DNA of 44,160 nt from Deltaproteobacteria bacterium. Lineage in GTDB: Bacteria; Desulfobacterota; Desulfobulbia; Desulfobulbales; Desulfurivibrionaceae. The position numbers and the translations under genes were made by a program. The stretch covers positions 1 through 44,160 of the forward strand of contig DUZW01000026.1 in NCBI GenBank assembly GCA_013349295.1, read 5' to 3'. Below, piece after piece: positions 33,595 to 42,632 of this stretch. The notes under the pieces were generated by a model that was given only the letters and a program-made list of their open reading frames with translations, ran no database searches and was not told the origin of the DNA. The stretch's first letter is position 1; every line of letters starts with the position of its first letter.

Positions 33595-34332
33595 TCAGCG
33601 GATCTCGTCACTGTCCACATAGGCATAGGCACTGTGCTTGTGGATGGATTCAAAACTCTCCACGCTTACGGAAAACCAGGTGATGGCCGGATGGGCCATG
33701 GCTTGTTCCGCCACCTTGCGCACCGCGTCTTCGACGAACATCGGGTTGTTGTAGGCCTTTTCCGTCACATATTTCTCATCCGGCCTTTTCAGCAGGGAAT
33801 AAACTTCGCAGGAGGCGCCCGCCTCGGCCATGGCGATGAGGTCTTCCATCCAGATAAATCCTGAGTACTTCACCGTGAGATTCACCTCGCCCCGCTGGTT
33901 GTGGGCACCGCAATCACTGATTTCTCGGGAGCAAGGGCACAGGGTGGTTACCGGCACCCAGACCGAGAGGATGAAATCCTCATCCCGGCCGATGCCGCCG
34001 GTGAACCGGCAGGTATATTCCATGAGCCCGGCTGTGCCGGTGACCGGCGCATTTTTTTCCAGAAAATAGGGAAAGGTCATTTCCACATGGGCTGATTCAG
34101 CCCGCAATTCTTCTTTCACCTCGGCCAGCAGGTTTCTGAATATCCGGTTGCTCATCTCGTCCTGGTAAGTATTCAGAACCTTGATGAAGGTGGAGACGCA
34201 GGATTCCCGGTACTGCCGCGGCAGACTGACCTGCAGGCTGATGCTGGCCACGGTCTCTTGCATGCCTCCGGATTTTTCGCGCACCCGCACCGGATACCTG
34301 ATATCTTTTATGCCGACAATATTGAGCTTCAT
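33595..34332 (-). CDS. folE2: GTP cyclohydrolase FolE2 (type IB)
   Basis: A 245-residue tunnelling-fold enzyme forming dihydroneopterin triphosphate from GTP for folate and possibly queuosine. The FolE2/MptA signature TTLCPCSREISDCGAHNQRG carries the metal-binding Cys. The C-terminal SVESFESIHKHSAYAYVD is typical, including the conserved Glu and His. FolE2 works with metals other than zinc, so it often serves zinc-poor conditions. ATG 34332 was chosen as the first Met next to homology. The open frame extends 21 codons more, and neither start has a good ribosome-binding site. The gene stands alone between coaE and hslR. Confidence 0.93.
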   Translation of the reverse strand: MKLNIVGIKDIRYPVRVREKSGGMQETVASISLQVSLPRQYRESCVSTFIKVLNTYQDEMSNRIFRNLLAEVKEELRAESAHVEMTFPYFLEKNAPVTGTAGLMEYTCRFTGGIGRDEDFILSVWVPVTTLCPCSREISDCGAHNQRGEVNLTVKYSGFIWMEDLIAMAEAGASCEVYSLLKRPDEKYVTEKAYNNPMFVEDAVRKVAEQAMAHPAITWFSVSVESFESIHKHSAYAYVDSDEIR

Positions 34333-34577
34333 GGTGGGAGATTTATACACTATTTGCTTTCGCGCGGAAAGCGGGAAGCAGTTGTAAGAGAACAATATTA
34401 TCTTCTCTTGGTCAAAACGGTCGCAGTGCCGCTTAGGCTGCTGTTGAGGGAGATGGTTATGGACCTAATGATTATTGCTAAATGCTTTCTTGCCTGGAGC
34501 GGTCTAAAAAGGTATGGGGATTGGCCTGAGGGCGTGAACTGTGGTAGGCTGGGTTTATTGGTGGAGGCGTAAAAAAG

Positions 34578-34970
34578 ATGAGTGAGGAGAGTCAGGTCCG
34601 GCTGGATAAGTGGCTGTGGGCCGCCCGTTTTTTCAAGACCCGCTCCCAGGCCTCGCAGGCGGTGGCCGGAGGCAAGGTTCAGGTGGGCGGCTCCCGGGTA
34701 AAGCCGTCCCGGTTGGTGGCGGTGGGCGATGACTTGCGGATTCAGAAGGAGCAGGAGGAATTCGCCATAGTTGTCCGGGCCATAAGTGATCAGCGTCGGG
34801 GCGCTCCGGAAGCGCAGCTCCTTTATGAGGAAACCCGGGAAAGCCTCGAGGCCCGCGTCCAGGCACGGGAGACGCGGCGTCTTTTGCGCGTCGTTGGGGC
34901 TGGGCCGCCGTCACGGCCAGGCAAGCGGGACCGGCGATTGATCAGGAAGTTTATCAAAAAGGATTTGTAA
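34578..34970 (+). CDS. hslR: S4-domain RNA-binding protein (Hsp15/HslR type)
   Basis: A 130-residue protein with an N-terminal S4 domain (VRLDKWLWAARFFKTRSQAS, GGKVQVGGSRVKPSRLVAVG) and a basic C-terminal tail (GPPSRPGKRDRRLIRKFIKK). Hsp15 binds stalled 50S subunits carrying peptidyl-tRNA and helps recycle them. GGAGGC lies eight bases before ATG 34578. It is the first gene of the rightward run leading to the purine genes, but a 136-base gap follows it, so it may be transcribed alone. Confidence 0.9.
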   Translation: MSEESQVRLDKWLWAARFFKTRSQASQAVAGGKVQVGGSRVKPSRLVAVGDDLRIQKEQEEFAIVVRAISDQRRGAPEAQLLYEETRESLEARVQARETRRLLRVVGAGPPSRPGKRDRRLIRKFIKKDL

Positions 34971-35065
34971 AGGCAGGGGTTCGGGCGCGCTTTTTTTCGT
35001 CGGGCAATCTGTTTCCTTTGCGTCTTCTTCTCTTTGCGTTACAGTGTCGTTTCAATGATTACGTG

Positions 35066-35077
35066 GCATGTACATGC
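35066..35077. promoter_or_regulatory. 12-bp perfect palindrome upstream of the purine genes
   Basis: GCATGTACATGC is self-complementary and lies 29 bases before the IMP cyclohydrolase start. It could be an operator; the regulator is unknown. The rest of the 34971-35106 gap shows no riboswitch motif I can recognise. Confidence 0.35.
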
Positions 35078-35106
35078 TGTTTTGAGATGATCTTCAGGAG
35101 GAAACC

Positions 35107-35721
35107 ATGAAAAAGATAGAAAGGGCATTGATCAGTCTTACAGACAAATCCGGGATCGAGGGGTTTGCCAGGGAACTTGAGCAGCTGGGGATCGAGATCC
35201 TCTCCACCGGCGGCACGGCCAAGAAGATGCGCGACAACGGCATCAAGGTTAAGGATGTTTCCGAGTTCACCGGTTTTCCGGAGATGTTGGATGGCCGGGT
35301 TAAAACCTTGCACCCAAAGGTGCATGGCGGCATCCTGGCCCAGAAGGGCAATCCGGACCATGTGAAGCAGATGCAGGAGCATGGGCTGCAGGCCATCGAT
35401 CTGGTGGCGGTAAATCTTTACGCCTTCGAGAAAACCGTGGCTAATCCGGCCTGTACTCTGGGAGATGCCATTGAAAACATCGACATCGGCGGCCCAACCA
35501 TGTTGCGGTCAAGCGCCAAGAATTTTCAGGATGTCACGGTGATTGTCGATCCGGCTGATTACCCGCAGGTCCTGGCCGAGATCAAGGCCACCGGCAATAC
35601 CACGCTCAAGACCCGCTTCCGCCTTGCGGTAAAGGTCTTTGCCCTGACCAGCACCTACGACACCGCCATTGTCAATTGGCTGAACACCGTGGATGTTGAA
35701 AACAATCCCTATTTCAAGTAG
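35107..35721 (+). CDS. purH: Stand-alone IMP cyclohydrolase (PurH N-terminal domain only)
   Basis: A 204-residue protein equal to the N-terminal MGS-like half of bifunctional Pur[59 protein letters not shown] and [18 protein letters not shown]. It closes the FAICAR ring to IMP. The AICAR formyltransferase half is missing: the stop at 35721 is followed directly by a PurN-type gene, not by the rest of PurH. The formyl-transfer step must be done elsewhere, by a separate PurH-C or PurP. AGGAGGA precedes ATG 35107. The reading ends cleanly with no sign of a frameshift into a second domain. Confidence 0.93.
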   Translation: MKKIERALISLTDKSGIEGFARELEQLGIEILSTGGTAKKMRDNGIKVKDVSEFTGFPEMLDGRVKTLHPKVHGGILAQKGNPDHVKQMQEHGLQAIDLVAVNLYAFEKTVANPACTLGDAIENIDIGGPTMLRSSAKNFQDVTVIVDPADYPQVLAEIKATGNTTLKTRFRLAVKVFALTSTYDTAIVNWLNTVDVENNPYFK

Positions 35722-35730
35722 GTGGCACCA

Positions 35731-36297
35731 ATGAAGATGGCGGTATTGCTCTCCGGTTCCGGCAGGACCCTCGACAACTTTCATGAGCGCCTTGCTTCTG
35801 GCGCCATGCAGGGGACTATCGAGGTGGTGATCTCCAACCTGCCTGACGCTCTTGGTTTGATCAAGGCCAGAAATTACGGTTATCCTGCTTTTCATGCCAA
35901 GGACAATGCTGCCATCAACGCCATTCTGCAGGAGTACGGGATTGAGCTGGTGCTGCTGGCCGGGTATCTCAAGCTCTATCAGCCACCACCCCATCTGCGC
36001 CGGGGAGTGCTCAATATCCACCCTTCGCTGATCCCCTCTTTCTGTGGAGCCGGGATGTACGGCATGCGGGTGCATCGGGCCGTTAAGGCGCGTGGGGTCA
36101 AGGTAAGCGGCTGTACGGTTCATTTTGCCAATGAGGTGTATGACGAGGGTCCGATTGTGGCCCAGCAATGCGTGGCCGTTGATGATGCCGATACGCCCGA
36201 GGATATCGCGGCCCGGGTTTTTGCTGCGGAATGCGAGGTGTATCCCCAGGCAATCAACATGGTGGTGGCGCGGGGCATAGATTCTTTTTGGCCGTAA
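35731..36297 (+). CDS. purN: Phosphoribosylglycinamide formyltransferase (PurN family)
   Basis: A 188-residue formyltransferase-fold protein. Catalytic residues of the family are present: Asn and His in LNIHPSLIPSF, and Asp in HFANEVYDEGPIVAQ. The phosphate-binding loop is VLLSGSGRTLDNF where GSGSNL is usual, and a short CGAGMYGMRVHRAV segment follows the active site. It adds formyl from 10-formyl-THF to GAR. ATG 35731 has AGGTGG five bases upstream, and GTG 35722 abuts the previous stop. It sits ten bases after the IMP cyclohydrolase gene, so the pair is co-transcribed. Confidence 0.9.
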   Translation: MKMAVLLSGSGRTLDNFHERLASGAMQGTIEVVISNLPDALGLIKARNYGYPAFHAKDNAAINAILQEYGIELVLLAGYLKLYQPPPHLRRGVLNIHPSLIPSFCGAGMYGMRVHRAVKARGVKVSGCTVHFANEVYDEGPIVAQQCVAVDDADTPEDIAARVFAAECEVYPQAINMVVARGIDSFWP

Positions 36298-36334
36298 CCC
36301 GGCGGGTGTTGCTCTTAATTCTGGAGGAAAAAAG

Positions 36335-36868
36335 ATGGAAAAACGGATCATGTCGGCAGAGGATATAGATCGGTCATTGCACCGGATGGCCTTGCAGATA
36401 GTGGAAAACAACCACGGAGTTGCCAATCTGGCCATAATCGGTATCCATACCGGCGGGGTTTTTCTCGCCGACCGTATCCAGAAGCTCATTCAGGACCGGG
36501 AAAATATCGAGCTGCCCACCGGCACCTTGGATATCACGCTCTACCGGGACGACTGGAGCCTGGCCAGCCAGAACCCCATTGTCAAAAAAACGAGCATCAC
36601 CTTTCCCATGGAGGAAATGGTGGTGGTTCTGGTTGACGATGTTATTTTTACTGGCCGCACCATCCGGGCTGCCATGGACGCCCTGATGGACATCGGTCGA
36701 CCGCAGTGCATCCAGCTGGCCGTTCTGGTTGACCGGGGCGGGCGGGAATTGCCGATCCAGCCCGACTATGTGGGAATGGATATCCCGGTCAAGATTGGCG
36801 AACATGTACATGTGCGTCTTGCCGAAAAAAGCGGGGCCGATGAAATCGTGCTTGTCGGCAGGAATTAA
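36335..36868 (+). CDS. pyrR: PyrR bifunctional pyrimidine regulator / uracil phosphoribosyltransferase
   Basis: A 177-residue PRTase. It begins KRIMSAEDIDRSLHRMALQI, has the PRPP loop VVLVDDVIFTGRTIRAAMDA, and contains LVDRGGRELPIQPDYVG. PyrR proteins bind pyr leader RNA in some bacteria and make UMP from uracil in most. No PyrR-binding leader or other pyrimidine gene is adjacent, so here the enzymatic role is safer to assume. GGAGG lies close before ATG 36335. It is 37 bases after purN and may share the transcript. Confidence 0.94.
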   Translation: MEKRIMSAEDIDRSLHRMALQIVENNHGVANLAIIGIHTGGVFLADRIQKLIQDRENIELPTGTLDITLYRDDWSLASQNPIVKKTSITFPMEEMVVVLVDDVIFTGRTIRAAMDALMDIGRPQCIQLAVLVDRGGRELPIQPDYVGMDIPVKIGEHVHVRLAEKSGADEIVLVGRN

Positions 36869-36952
36869 TTTTTTATCTCTGCCGACCCATGTGATAGAAT
36901 CTTTTCTGTAAATCAGGAAGTATGTGCTACGCTTTTGTCGGTCAGGGAGATC

Positions 36953-38353
36953 ATGAGTCAGAAATCCAATCCACGCATGGACTTGCAGCATGTCAAGCTT
37001 CGGGTCCGGGAAAAGCAGCAGAGTTTTGCGAGTTATACGCTCAGCCCTGTTCAGAACGACCTGCTGCGCGCCTTTTTTGATCTCGCCCAGGAGTTCGATT
37101 CCAACGAGGATTTTTACAGGCTCTGCGTGGTTGCCCTCTTTGAGTTTCTCGTATTACACAGCCGGCTCTATCTTTTTGATAAAATTCAGGGGAAATTGGT
37201 TCTTCACTGTGAAAGTCGCAATGGGTTGCTGGCGGAACCGGTTGATGCCCCGGCCTATGTGCGGTTGACCTTTAAGAGTTACGAGAGCGAGCAGTCGCTG
37301 TTGGTGCCGATTCATTGCAAGCCCTCTTCCGGCCACCGGGACGAAGGGGAGCAGCCAATCACCCTGCAGGTCTTGGGCGTTTTGGAGGTATATCCCCTTG
37401 AGAAAATTTCCAAGGCCGATCGTTTTTTTCTGCGAAAATATGCAAACCGTGTCGGTTACAACCTGCACAATCGTCTGATCTCACATGAAAATATCAGGCA
37501 TCTCCGCTTTATCAACAACCTGGTGATGGACATTGAGCACAATGTCATCACTCCCAACATGTATTTTAAGCATTTGTTCAATCAGCTTAAGGCCCGTATC
37601 GGGGATATTGACGAACTAGAACAATTGATTTCCGGATTAAAGGCAGCCCAAGGGGTGCCCAGCGCAAGCTGTGAGCTGGTGATCAGCAAGGTGAGCAGCC
37701 TGCATCGGAGTTTACTGGAGAATCACCGGGAGTTGCTGGAGCACCATGCCAATTACAGTCTTTTTCTTGAGAGCTTGTTTCGGCGCGATCACTTTGCCCA
37801 GGGCCGTTTCGTCCTGCGTCCCAGGAAATGCGCCATTGATCGTGAGATTGTTTCGCCGCAGCTTGATCATTACTTGAGCAGATTCGGGGCGCGGGGAATT
37901 GTGGTGGAAAAACCCACGGATATGCAGGAGGAAGAACTTTTTCTGCGGGTGGACGTGGGATTGCTTTCCCAGGTCTATGCCAATCTTTTTTCCAACGCGG
38001 TGAAGTACACCGGCAAAATAACGAACCGTAACGGGAAGTTCAGGAAAGCCGTGGCCTATGGTCGCGAGCTGCTTACTGATTATTTCGGCCCCGGGAAGGG
38101 GGCGGTCAAGTTCAACGTCTTTTCCACCGGGGAGCATCTTTCCGAGATTGAGGCGAAAACCGTTTTTTCCGAGGGCGTCCGCGGGGAAAGGGGGAAGTCC
38201 AGGCCCGGAACCGGGCACGGTTTGGCTTTTGTCAAACAGGTGGTGGAGATCCATGGCGGAGTGGCGGGCTATGAGGCTACGGAAGAGGGGAATAATTTTT
38301 ATTTCATCCTGCCCCTGTCTGATCCGGACACCGTTCCCGTTGAGCATACCTGA
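36953..38353 (+). CDS. GAF/histidine kinase-like ATPase protein, degenerate
   Basis: A 466-residue soluble protein. Residues about 35-175 look GAF-like (DEDFYRLCVVALFEFL-type helix, LGVLEVYPLEKISKADRFFL). His196 in DIEHNVITPN occupies an H-box-like place. The C-terminal part is an HATPase domain with N-box QVYANLFSNAVKYTG and G2 loop GTGHGLAFVKQVVEIHGG. The G1 region (FNVFSTGEHLSEIE) lacks the usual Asp-x-Gly, so ATP binding may be altered. No receiver or regulator is adjacent. ATG 36953 has AGGGAG nearby; TTG 36935 is an alternative. A rhomboid gene follows 17 bases on, suggesting a shared transcript. Confidence 0.78.
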   Translation: MSQKSNPRMDLQHVKLRVREKQQSFASYTLSPVQNDLLRAFFDLAQEFDSNEDFYRLCVVALFEFLVLHSRLYLFDKIQGKLVLHCESRNGLLAEPVDAPAYVRLTFKSYESEQSLLVPIHCKPSSGHRDEGEQPITLQVLGVLEVYPLEKISKADRFFLRKYANRVGYNLHNRLISHENIRHLRFINNLVMDIEHNVITPNMYFKHLFNQLKARIGDIDELEQLISGLKAAQGVPSASCELVISKVSSLHRSLLENHRELLEHHANYSLFLESLFRRDHFAQGRFVLRPRKCAIDREIVSPQLDHYLSRFGARGIVVEKPTDMQEEELFLRVDVGLLSQVYANLFSNAVKYTGKITNRNGKFRKAVAYGRELLTDYFGPGKGAVKFNVFSTGEHLSEIEAKTVFSEGVRGERGKSRPGTGHGLAFVKQVVEIHGGVAGYEATEEGNNFYFILPLSDPDTVPVEHT

Positions 38354-38370
38354 AAGGGAATTGCCGAGGC

Positions 38371-39072
38371 ATGTTTCCCCTAAAAGATGATATTCCCTCC
38401 CGACACTTCCCGGTTGTCAACCTTTGCCTGATCATCGTCAACCTTCTCTGCTTTGTCTACCAGCTGAGTCTGGGCCAGGAACAGGAAGGTTTCATCGTCG
38501 CCCATGGCTTTGTTCCGGTCCGTTTTGCCGCCGAACAGGCGGGAGACAGTGTGTCCCTTGCCGGTTATGCCCCGCTGTTCAGCGCCATGTTTCTTCATGC
38601 CGGCTTGGTCCACGTCTTTTCCAACCTGTGGATGCTGTGGATTTTTGGCGATAACGTGGAGGATCGGATGGGGCATGGCCGCTATCTGCTCTTTTATCTT
38701 CTCTGCGGGGTTGCCGCAGCCCTTGCCCATTTTTGGGCCAATCCCCAGGCCCAGGCTCCGATGATCGGGGCGAGCGGTGCCATCTCCGGGGTGCTTGGCG
38801 CTTATTTTCTTCTTTATCCCCGCGCCCGGATCCTTACCTTGGTTCCGATCTTTATTCTCTTTTATCTGGTTGAAATACCGGCCTATTTCTTTATCGGATT
38901 CTGGTTTTTCGTGCAGTTTTTGCAGGGTGCTGCCCAGCAGGTTGTCGTCGGCAGGCTGGCTGAGGGTGGGGTTGCCTGGTGGGCCCATGTCGGCGGCTTT
39001 GTGGCCGGGGTACTCTTGCTGTATTTTTTTAAGCGAAGCCCTGAAAAAAAGGAAGGGCAGGTGTGGTTGTAG
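38371..39072 (+). CDS. Rhomboid-family intramembrane serine protease
   Basis: A 233-residue membrane protein with six or so helices. The catalytic Ser is in the GASGAISGVLGAYF motif and the His in AHVGGFVAGVLLLYF. The HxxxN-type segment LFSAMFLHAGLVHVFSNLWM and WIFGDNVEDRMG are also characteristic. It would cut membrane-anchored substrates within the inner membrane. The N-terminus MFPLKDDIPSRHFPVVN is common to this bacterial subgroup. GAGG precedes ATG 38371. It is the last gene before convergent trxB, with a 20-base gap. Confidence 0.94.
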   Translation: MFPLKDDIPSRHFPVVNLCLIIVNLLCFVYQLSLGQEQEGFIVAHGFVPVRFAAEQAGDSVSLAGYAPLFSAMFLHAGLVHVFSNLWMLWIFGDNVEDRMGHGRYLLFYLLCGVAAALAHFWANPQAQAPMIGASGAISGVLGAYFLLYPRARILTLVPIFILFYLVEIPAYFFIGFWFFVQFLQGAAQQVVVGRLAEGGVAWWAHVGGFVAGVLLLYFFKRSPEKKEGQVWL

Positions 39073-39092
39073 CTCGGATCAGGGCTGTTTTT

Positions 39093-40034
39093 CTATAAGC
39101 CGGCCTTTTTGTTCTCCACGTAATGGGCTGCTGCCAGGGCTGCAGTGCAGCCATCCGCAGCGGCAGTGACGATCTGCTTGGCGTATTTTTCCTTGAGATC
39201 GCCAACGGCAAAGATGCCTGGGGTGTTGGTCTCGCATTTATCATCAGCAATCACATAGCCGTTGGCGTTCATCCTGGTGCCTGCCGGAACCAGTCCATTG
39301 TTCGGGGCAAAACCGATAAAGACGAATACCCCGTCGGTGGCCAATGTGGAGGTTGCGCCATCCACGGTGTTTTTGGTGATTACCCCGTTCACCCCTTGGG
39401 CATCCGCCTGGATCTCCGCAAGGACCGTGTTCCAAAGCACAGTGATCCGTTCTTCATTCAGCACCCGCTTCTGGAGGATCATTCCGCCCCGGAAGGCATC
39501 CCGGCGATGGGCGATGTACACTCGCTTGGCGAGTTTTGCAAGGTACAGGGATTCTTCCAGGGCGCTGTCGCCCCCGCCCACCACCACCACTGTCTTGTTT
39601 CTAAAAAAGAAGCCGTCGCAGACTGCGCAGTAGGAAACTCCCCTGCCATAGTTCTGGTCTTCCCCTGGAATCCCGAGCTTTTTCGGGCTGCCGCCGGTGG
39701 CAAGAATAACCGCGTGGGCTGCAAGTGTTTCGCCGTTATCAAGGGTGACGGTGTGGTGGTTCAGCCCCGGTTCAACACCGACAACCTCACTGTTTATCAC
39801 CTCAAGACCATAGGCGGCGGCATGCTGGGAAAATTTTATGGCCAGTTCCGAGCCGCTGATCATTTCGGTGCCGGGCCAGTTTTCAACCTCATCGGTATTG
39901 TTCAGCTGGCCGCCGGGGATGCTTTTTTCGATGAGCACCGTTTTGAGCGTGGCCCGTTGGGCATAAATGCCGGCTGTATAGCCGCCTGGGCCGCCGCCGA
40001 TGATGATGAGGTCGTGGGGCGCTGTTTCGGTCAT
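39093..40034 (-). CDS. trxB: Thioredoxin reductase (NADPH)
   Basis: A 313-residue flavoenzyme that reduces thioredoxin. The FAD motif is IIIGGGPGGYTAGIYA, the redox pair is in YCAVCDGFFFR, the NAD(P) motif is VVVGGGDSALEESLYLAK with HRRDAFRG after it, and the FAD C-terminal motif is GIFAVGDLKEKY. HRRDAFR is consistent with NADPH use. AGGAG lies seven bases before the ATG at 40034 on the minus strand. It is divergent from the CHASE2 cyclase across a 234-base region that is AT-rich (TTTAAATATACAC near 40080) and probably holds both promoters. Confidence 0.96.
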   Translation of the reverse strand: MTETAPHDLIIIGGGPGGYTAGIYAQRATLKTVLIEKSIPGGQLNNTDEVENWPGTEMISGSELAIKFSQHAAAYGLEVINSEVVGVEPGLNHHTVTLDNGETLAAHAVILATGGSPKKLGIPGEDQNYGRGVSYCAVCDGFFFRNKTVVVVGGGDSALEESLYLAKLAKRVYIAHRRDAFRGGMILQKRVLNEERITVLWNTVLAEIQADAQGVNGVITKNTVDGATSTLATDGVFVFIGFAPNNGLVPAGTRMNANGYVIADDKCETNTPGIFAVGDLKEKYAKQIVTAAADGCTAALAAAHYVENKKAGL

Positions 40035-40268
40035 GGGGAACTCCTGTTTGAGAGATAGGGTGTTTGCGAGAATGATGTGTTTAAATATACACTAAAAAAA
40101 GAAGAGATAGAAAACAGATTTACGCTGTGGATAGGCAAAACTTGCTGATCCTTTGATTATCAGGTAAACAATTTTGTGAGCATTGTCTGCCGGCAAACGG
40201 GATTTTCACAAGATGTTTGATGCATGTGTGCTGTTTGTCTTGTCCCTCAGATCATGGAGATTGCTTCG

Positions 40269-42503
40269 ATGCAGTATCGAACGCGCCGGATCATGGCTAT
40301 CGCGATGGGATTTTCGCTGATCGTGCTCCTGCTTTGGGCTCAGTTTGCGAGGCCGGCCTTTTTCGGTGATTTGTCCCAGAGATTGGAGCTGCTGGCCTTT
40401 GACATTCGCCTGCGAGCGGTCGGAGGCATTGCCTGGGAATCCCAGGCCAAGGAGTCGGCAGTCAAGGTGGTCATCGTTGATATCGATGAGCGATCACTGA
40501 CTGAGCACGGGCGTTGGCCGTGGTCGCGGGCCAAGGTCGCGGCACTGGTCGAGCAGCTTGCCAAGGCTGGTTCCGCAGTGGTTGCCTTTGACGTGATGTT
40601 TTCCGAGCCGGAGGTCAATCCGGCCATGGAGGTCGCGAGTTTTCTGAAAAAGCAGGGTGAAGGCAGCCCGATCCTCGTCGCTGAGCTTGCCCGGTTTGAG
40701 GAGAGTTTTGACCGCGACCGTCAGTTCGCCATGGCGTTGAACGGCAAGGAAGTGGTACTTGGGTACAGTTTTCAGCCCCATGAATTGCAACGGATCGGGG
40801 TTCTGCCCGAGTCGCTTACGGTTACCAATCCTCAGCTCATCCCCCAATCTTCCCTTGCAGCCATGCGCGGCTATACGGCCAATCTGCCCATTCTTGCCCA
40901 AGCAGCGCTGGGTAGCGGCTTTTTTAGTCTGCATCCCGATCTTGACGGGGTGGTGCGGCGCGCACCCTTGGTGGCCCGTTTCAATAACCAGCTTTTTTCT
41001 TCTCTGGCCCTGGAAACCCTGAGGCATTTTCTTCTGGTGGATTCGCTCACCCTGCACACCAGCCGGATCAATGAGTTGGAAACCGTTGAGGCTATTGGAC
41101 TTGATGGGTTTGCCAGTATTCCCACCGATGCCCAAGGACAGATGATTGTGCCGTATCTCGGCGCAAAGGGCAGTTTTCCTTATGTCTCCGCCAGTGAGGT
41201 GCTGGCGGGCACCGTATCCGTTGAGGCGCTGGAAGGCGCCATTGTTCTGGTGGGGACCACCGCCCCAGGTCTCTTTGATCTGCGCTCGACTCCGGTGCAG
41301 GCTGTGTACCCCGGGGTGGAGATTCATGCCAATCTGATCGACGCCATTCTTGCCAAGCGTTTTTTGGTGCAGCCTGCCTGGGCCCAAGGCGCTGATTTCG
41401 TGGTGATGGTAGTAGCCGGCTTGGCCTTGGCCCTGGCCTTGCCTTTTTTTTCTCCACTTTGGCAGATGCTCGGAACTCTTGCGATGGCTGCCGCGCTGGT
41501 GCTGGGCAATCTTGTTTTTTGGAAGCAGGGGCTGGTGCTGTCCTTGGCGATGCCGTTGATACTGACCTCATTACTCGCCACCAGCAATCTCGCTTTTGGT
41601 TTTCTGGTTGAATCCCGTTCACGCCGTCAGCTTAAGGAGATGTTTGGTCAGTATGTTCCGCCCCAGATAGTGCAGGAGATGAGCGAAAACCCGCAAAAAT
41701 ACAGCTTTGAGGGCGAGACCCGTGAGTTGACCGTACTGTTCGCCGATATCCGCGGCTTCACCACCCTATCTGAAACCCTTACTGCCGCTGATCTTAAGAA
41801 ATTGCTCAACCGTTACTTCACGCCGATGACCAAGATCATCTTTGAAACTCGCGGCACCATCGACAAGTATGTGGGTGACATGATCATGGCTTTTTGGGGG
41901 GCGCCTGTGCCGGATGCGCAGCATGGGGTGCAAGCCATTGAGGCGGCTCTGCGGATGCTGCAGGAGACTGAGCGACTGCAACTGGATTTTTCCGAAAAAG
42001 GTTTGCCCCGGATCGCCATCGGCATTGGCATCAATACCGGGCTGATGAATGTAGGCGACATGGGATCGGAGTTCCGCAGGGCCTATACCGTGCTTGGTGA
42101 TGCGGTGAACCTTGGCTCCCGTTTGGAGGGTACCACCAAGTATTATGGCGTGGGGTTGGTGGTGGGTGAAACGACACGGGCCGCGGCTGGGGAAACCTTT
42201 GTTTTTCGCGAGCTTGATCTGGTGCGGGTAAAGGGTAAAGCTCAGGCGATTCGGGTCTATGAGCCGGTATGTCGGAGTAGCGACGCGGATGAGGCTTTGC
42301 TGCGTGAGCTTGACGATTACCATCGAATTCTTGCGGAGTTTCGGGATCGCCGGTGGGAGGAGGCGCGGGGAGGTTTCAGCCGCTTGCGGGATGCTGCTCC
42401 GGATCGGCGCTTGTATGGCATCTATTTGGAACGAATCGAGGCCCTTGCCGGGAATGATCCGGGTGAGAGCTGGGACGGCGTGTATGAGCGGAAGGAGAAG
42501 TAA
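40269..42503 (+). CDS. CHASE2-domain adenylate cyclase (class III)
   Basis: A 744-residue membrane protein. One N-terminal helix (IAMGFSLIVLLLWAQFA) precedes a large extracytoplasmic CHASE2 domain (about 25-360), with VVIVDIDERSLTEHGRWPW and AVVAFDVMFSEPEVN. Three helices follow (about 375-450), then a cytoplasmic class III cyclase domain. Both metal Asp are present (LFADIRGFTTLS and YVGDMIMAFWG), the Lys in TIDKYVGD fits adenine recognition, and VLGDAVNLGSRLEG supplies the Asn and Arg. It should make cAMP in response to an outside signal. ATG 40269 has GGAG nine bases upstream; ATG 40254 and 40224 are alternatives. It converges on a FecR-domain gene. Confidence 0.9.
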   Translation: MQYRTRRIMAIAMGFSLIVLLLWAQFARPAFFGDLSQRLELLAFDIRLRAVGGIAWESQAKESAVKVVIVDIDERSLTEHGRWPWSRAKVAALVEQLAKAGSAVVAFDVMFSEPEVNPAMEVASFLKKQGEGSPILVAELARFEESFDRDRQFAMALNGKEVVLGYSFQPHELQRIGVLPESLTVTNPQLIPQSSLAAMRGYTANLPILAQAALGSGFFSLHPDLDGVVRRAPLVARFNNQLFSSLALETLRHFLLVDSLTLHTSRINELETVEAIGLDGFASIPTDAQGQMIVPYLGAKGSFPYVSASEVLAGTVSVEALEGAIVLVGTTAPGLFDLRSTPVQAVYPGVEIHANLIDAILAKRFLVQPAWAQGADFVVMVVAGLALALALPFFSPLWQMLGTLAMAAALVLGNLVFWKQGLVLSLAMPLILTSLLATSNLAFGFLVESRSRRQLKEMFGQYVPPQIVQEMSENPQKYSFEGETRELTVLFADIRGFTTLSETLTAADLKKLLNRYFTPMTKIIFETRGTIDKYVGDMIMAFWGAPVPDAQHGVQAIEAALRMLQETERLQLDFSEKGLPRIAIGIGINTGLMNVGDMGSEFRRAYTVLGDAVNLGSRLEGTTKYYGVGLVVGETTRAAAGETFVFRELDLVRVKGKAQAIRVYEPVCRSSDADEALLRELDDYHRILAEFRDRRWEEARGGFSRLRDAAPDRRLYGIYLERIEALAGNDPGESWDGVYERKEK

Positions 42504-42632
42504 TTCCACGTAGTTTTTTGGGCGGCTGTCATTTTCGGTGCAAGCAGGAGTTCGGCGTCCAAGGACCTCGTTGCTCGGAATTTTCGCCGACAAGTTTTGG
42601 TGAGTTCCAGGGGAATGATCATGCCCTCGCAA

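Noticed and set aside
34459..34572. Possible 37-residue small protein (start MDLMIIAKCFLAWSG) with GGGAG upstream, in the folE2-hslR gap
   Set aside because: A ribosome-binding site is present, but there is no homology and the frame ends just before the hslR ribosome-binding site; too weak to list as a gene.
34971..35106. Search for a ZTP (pfl) or purine riboswitch upstream of the IMP cyclohydrolase gene
   Set aside because: The conserved core sequences of these riboswitches were not found; only a 12-bp palindrome was noted.
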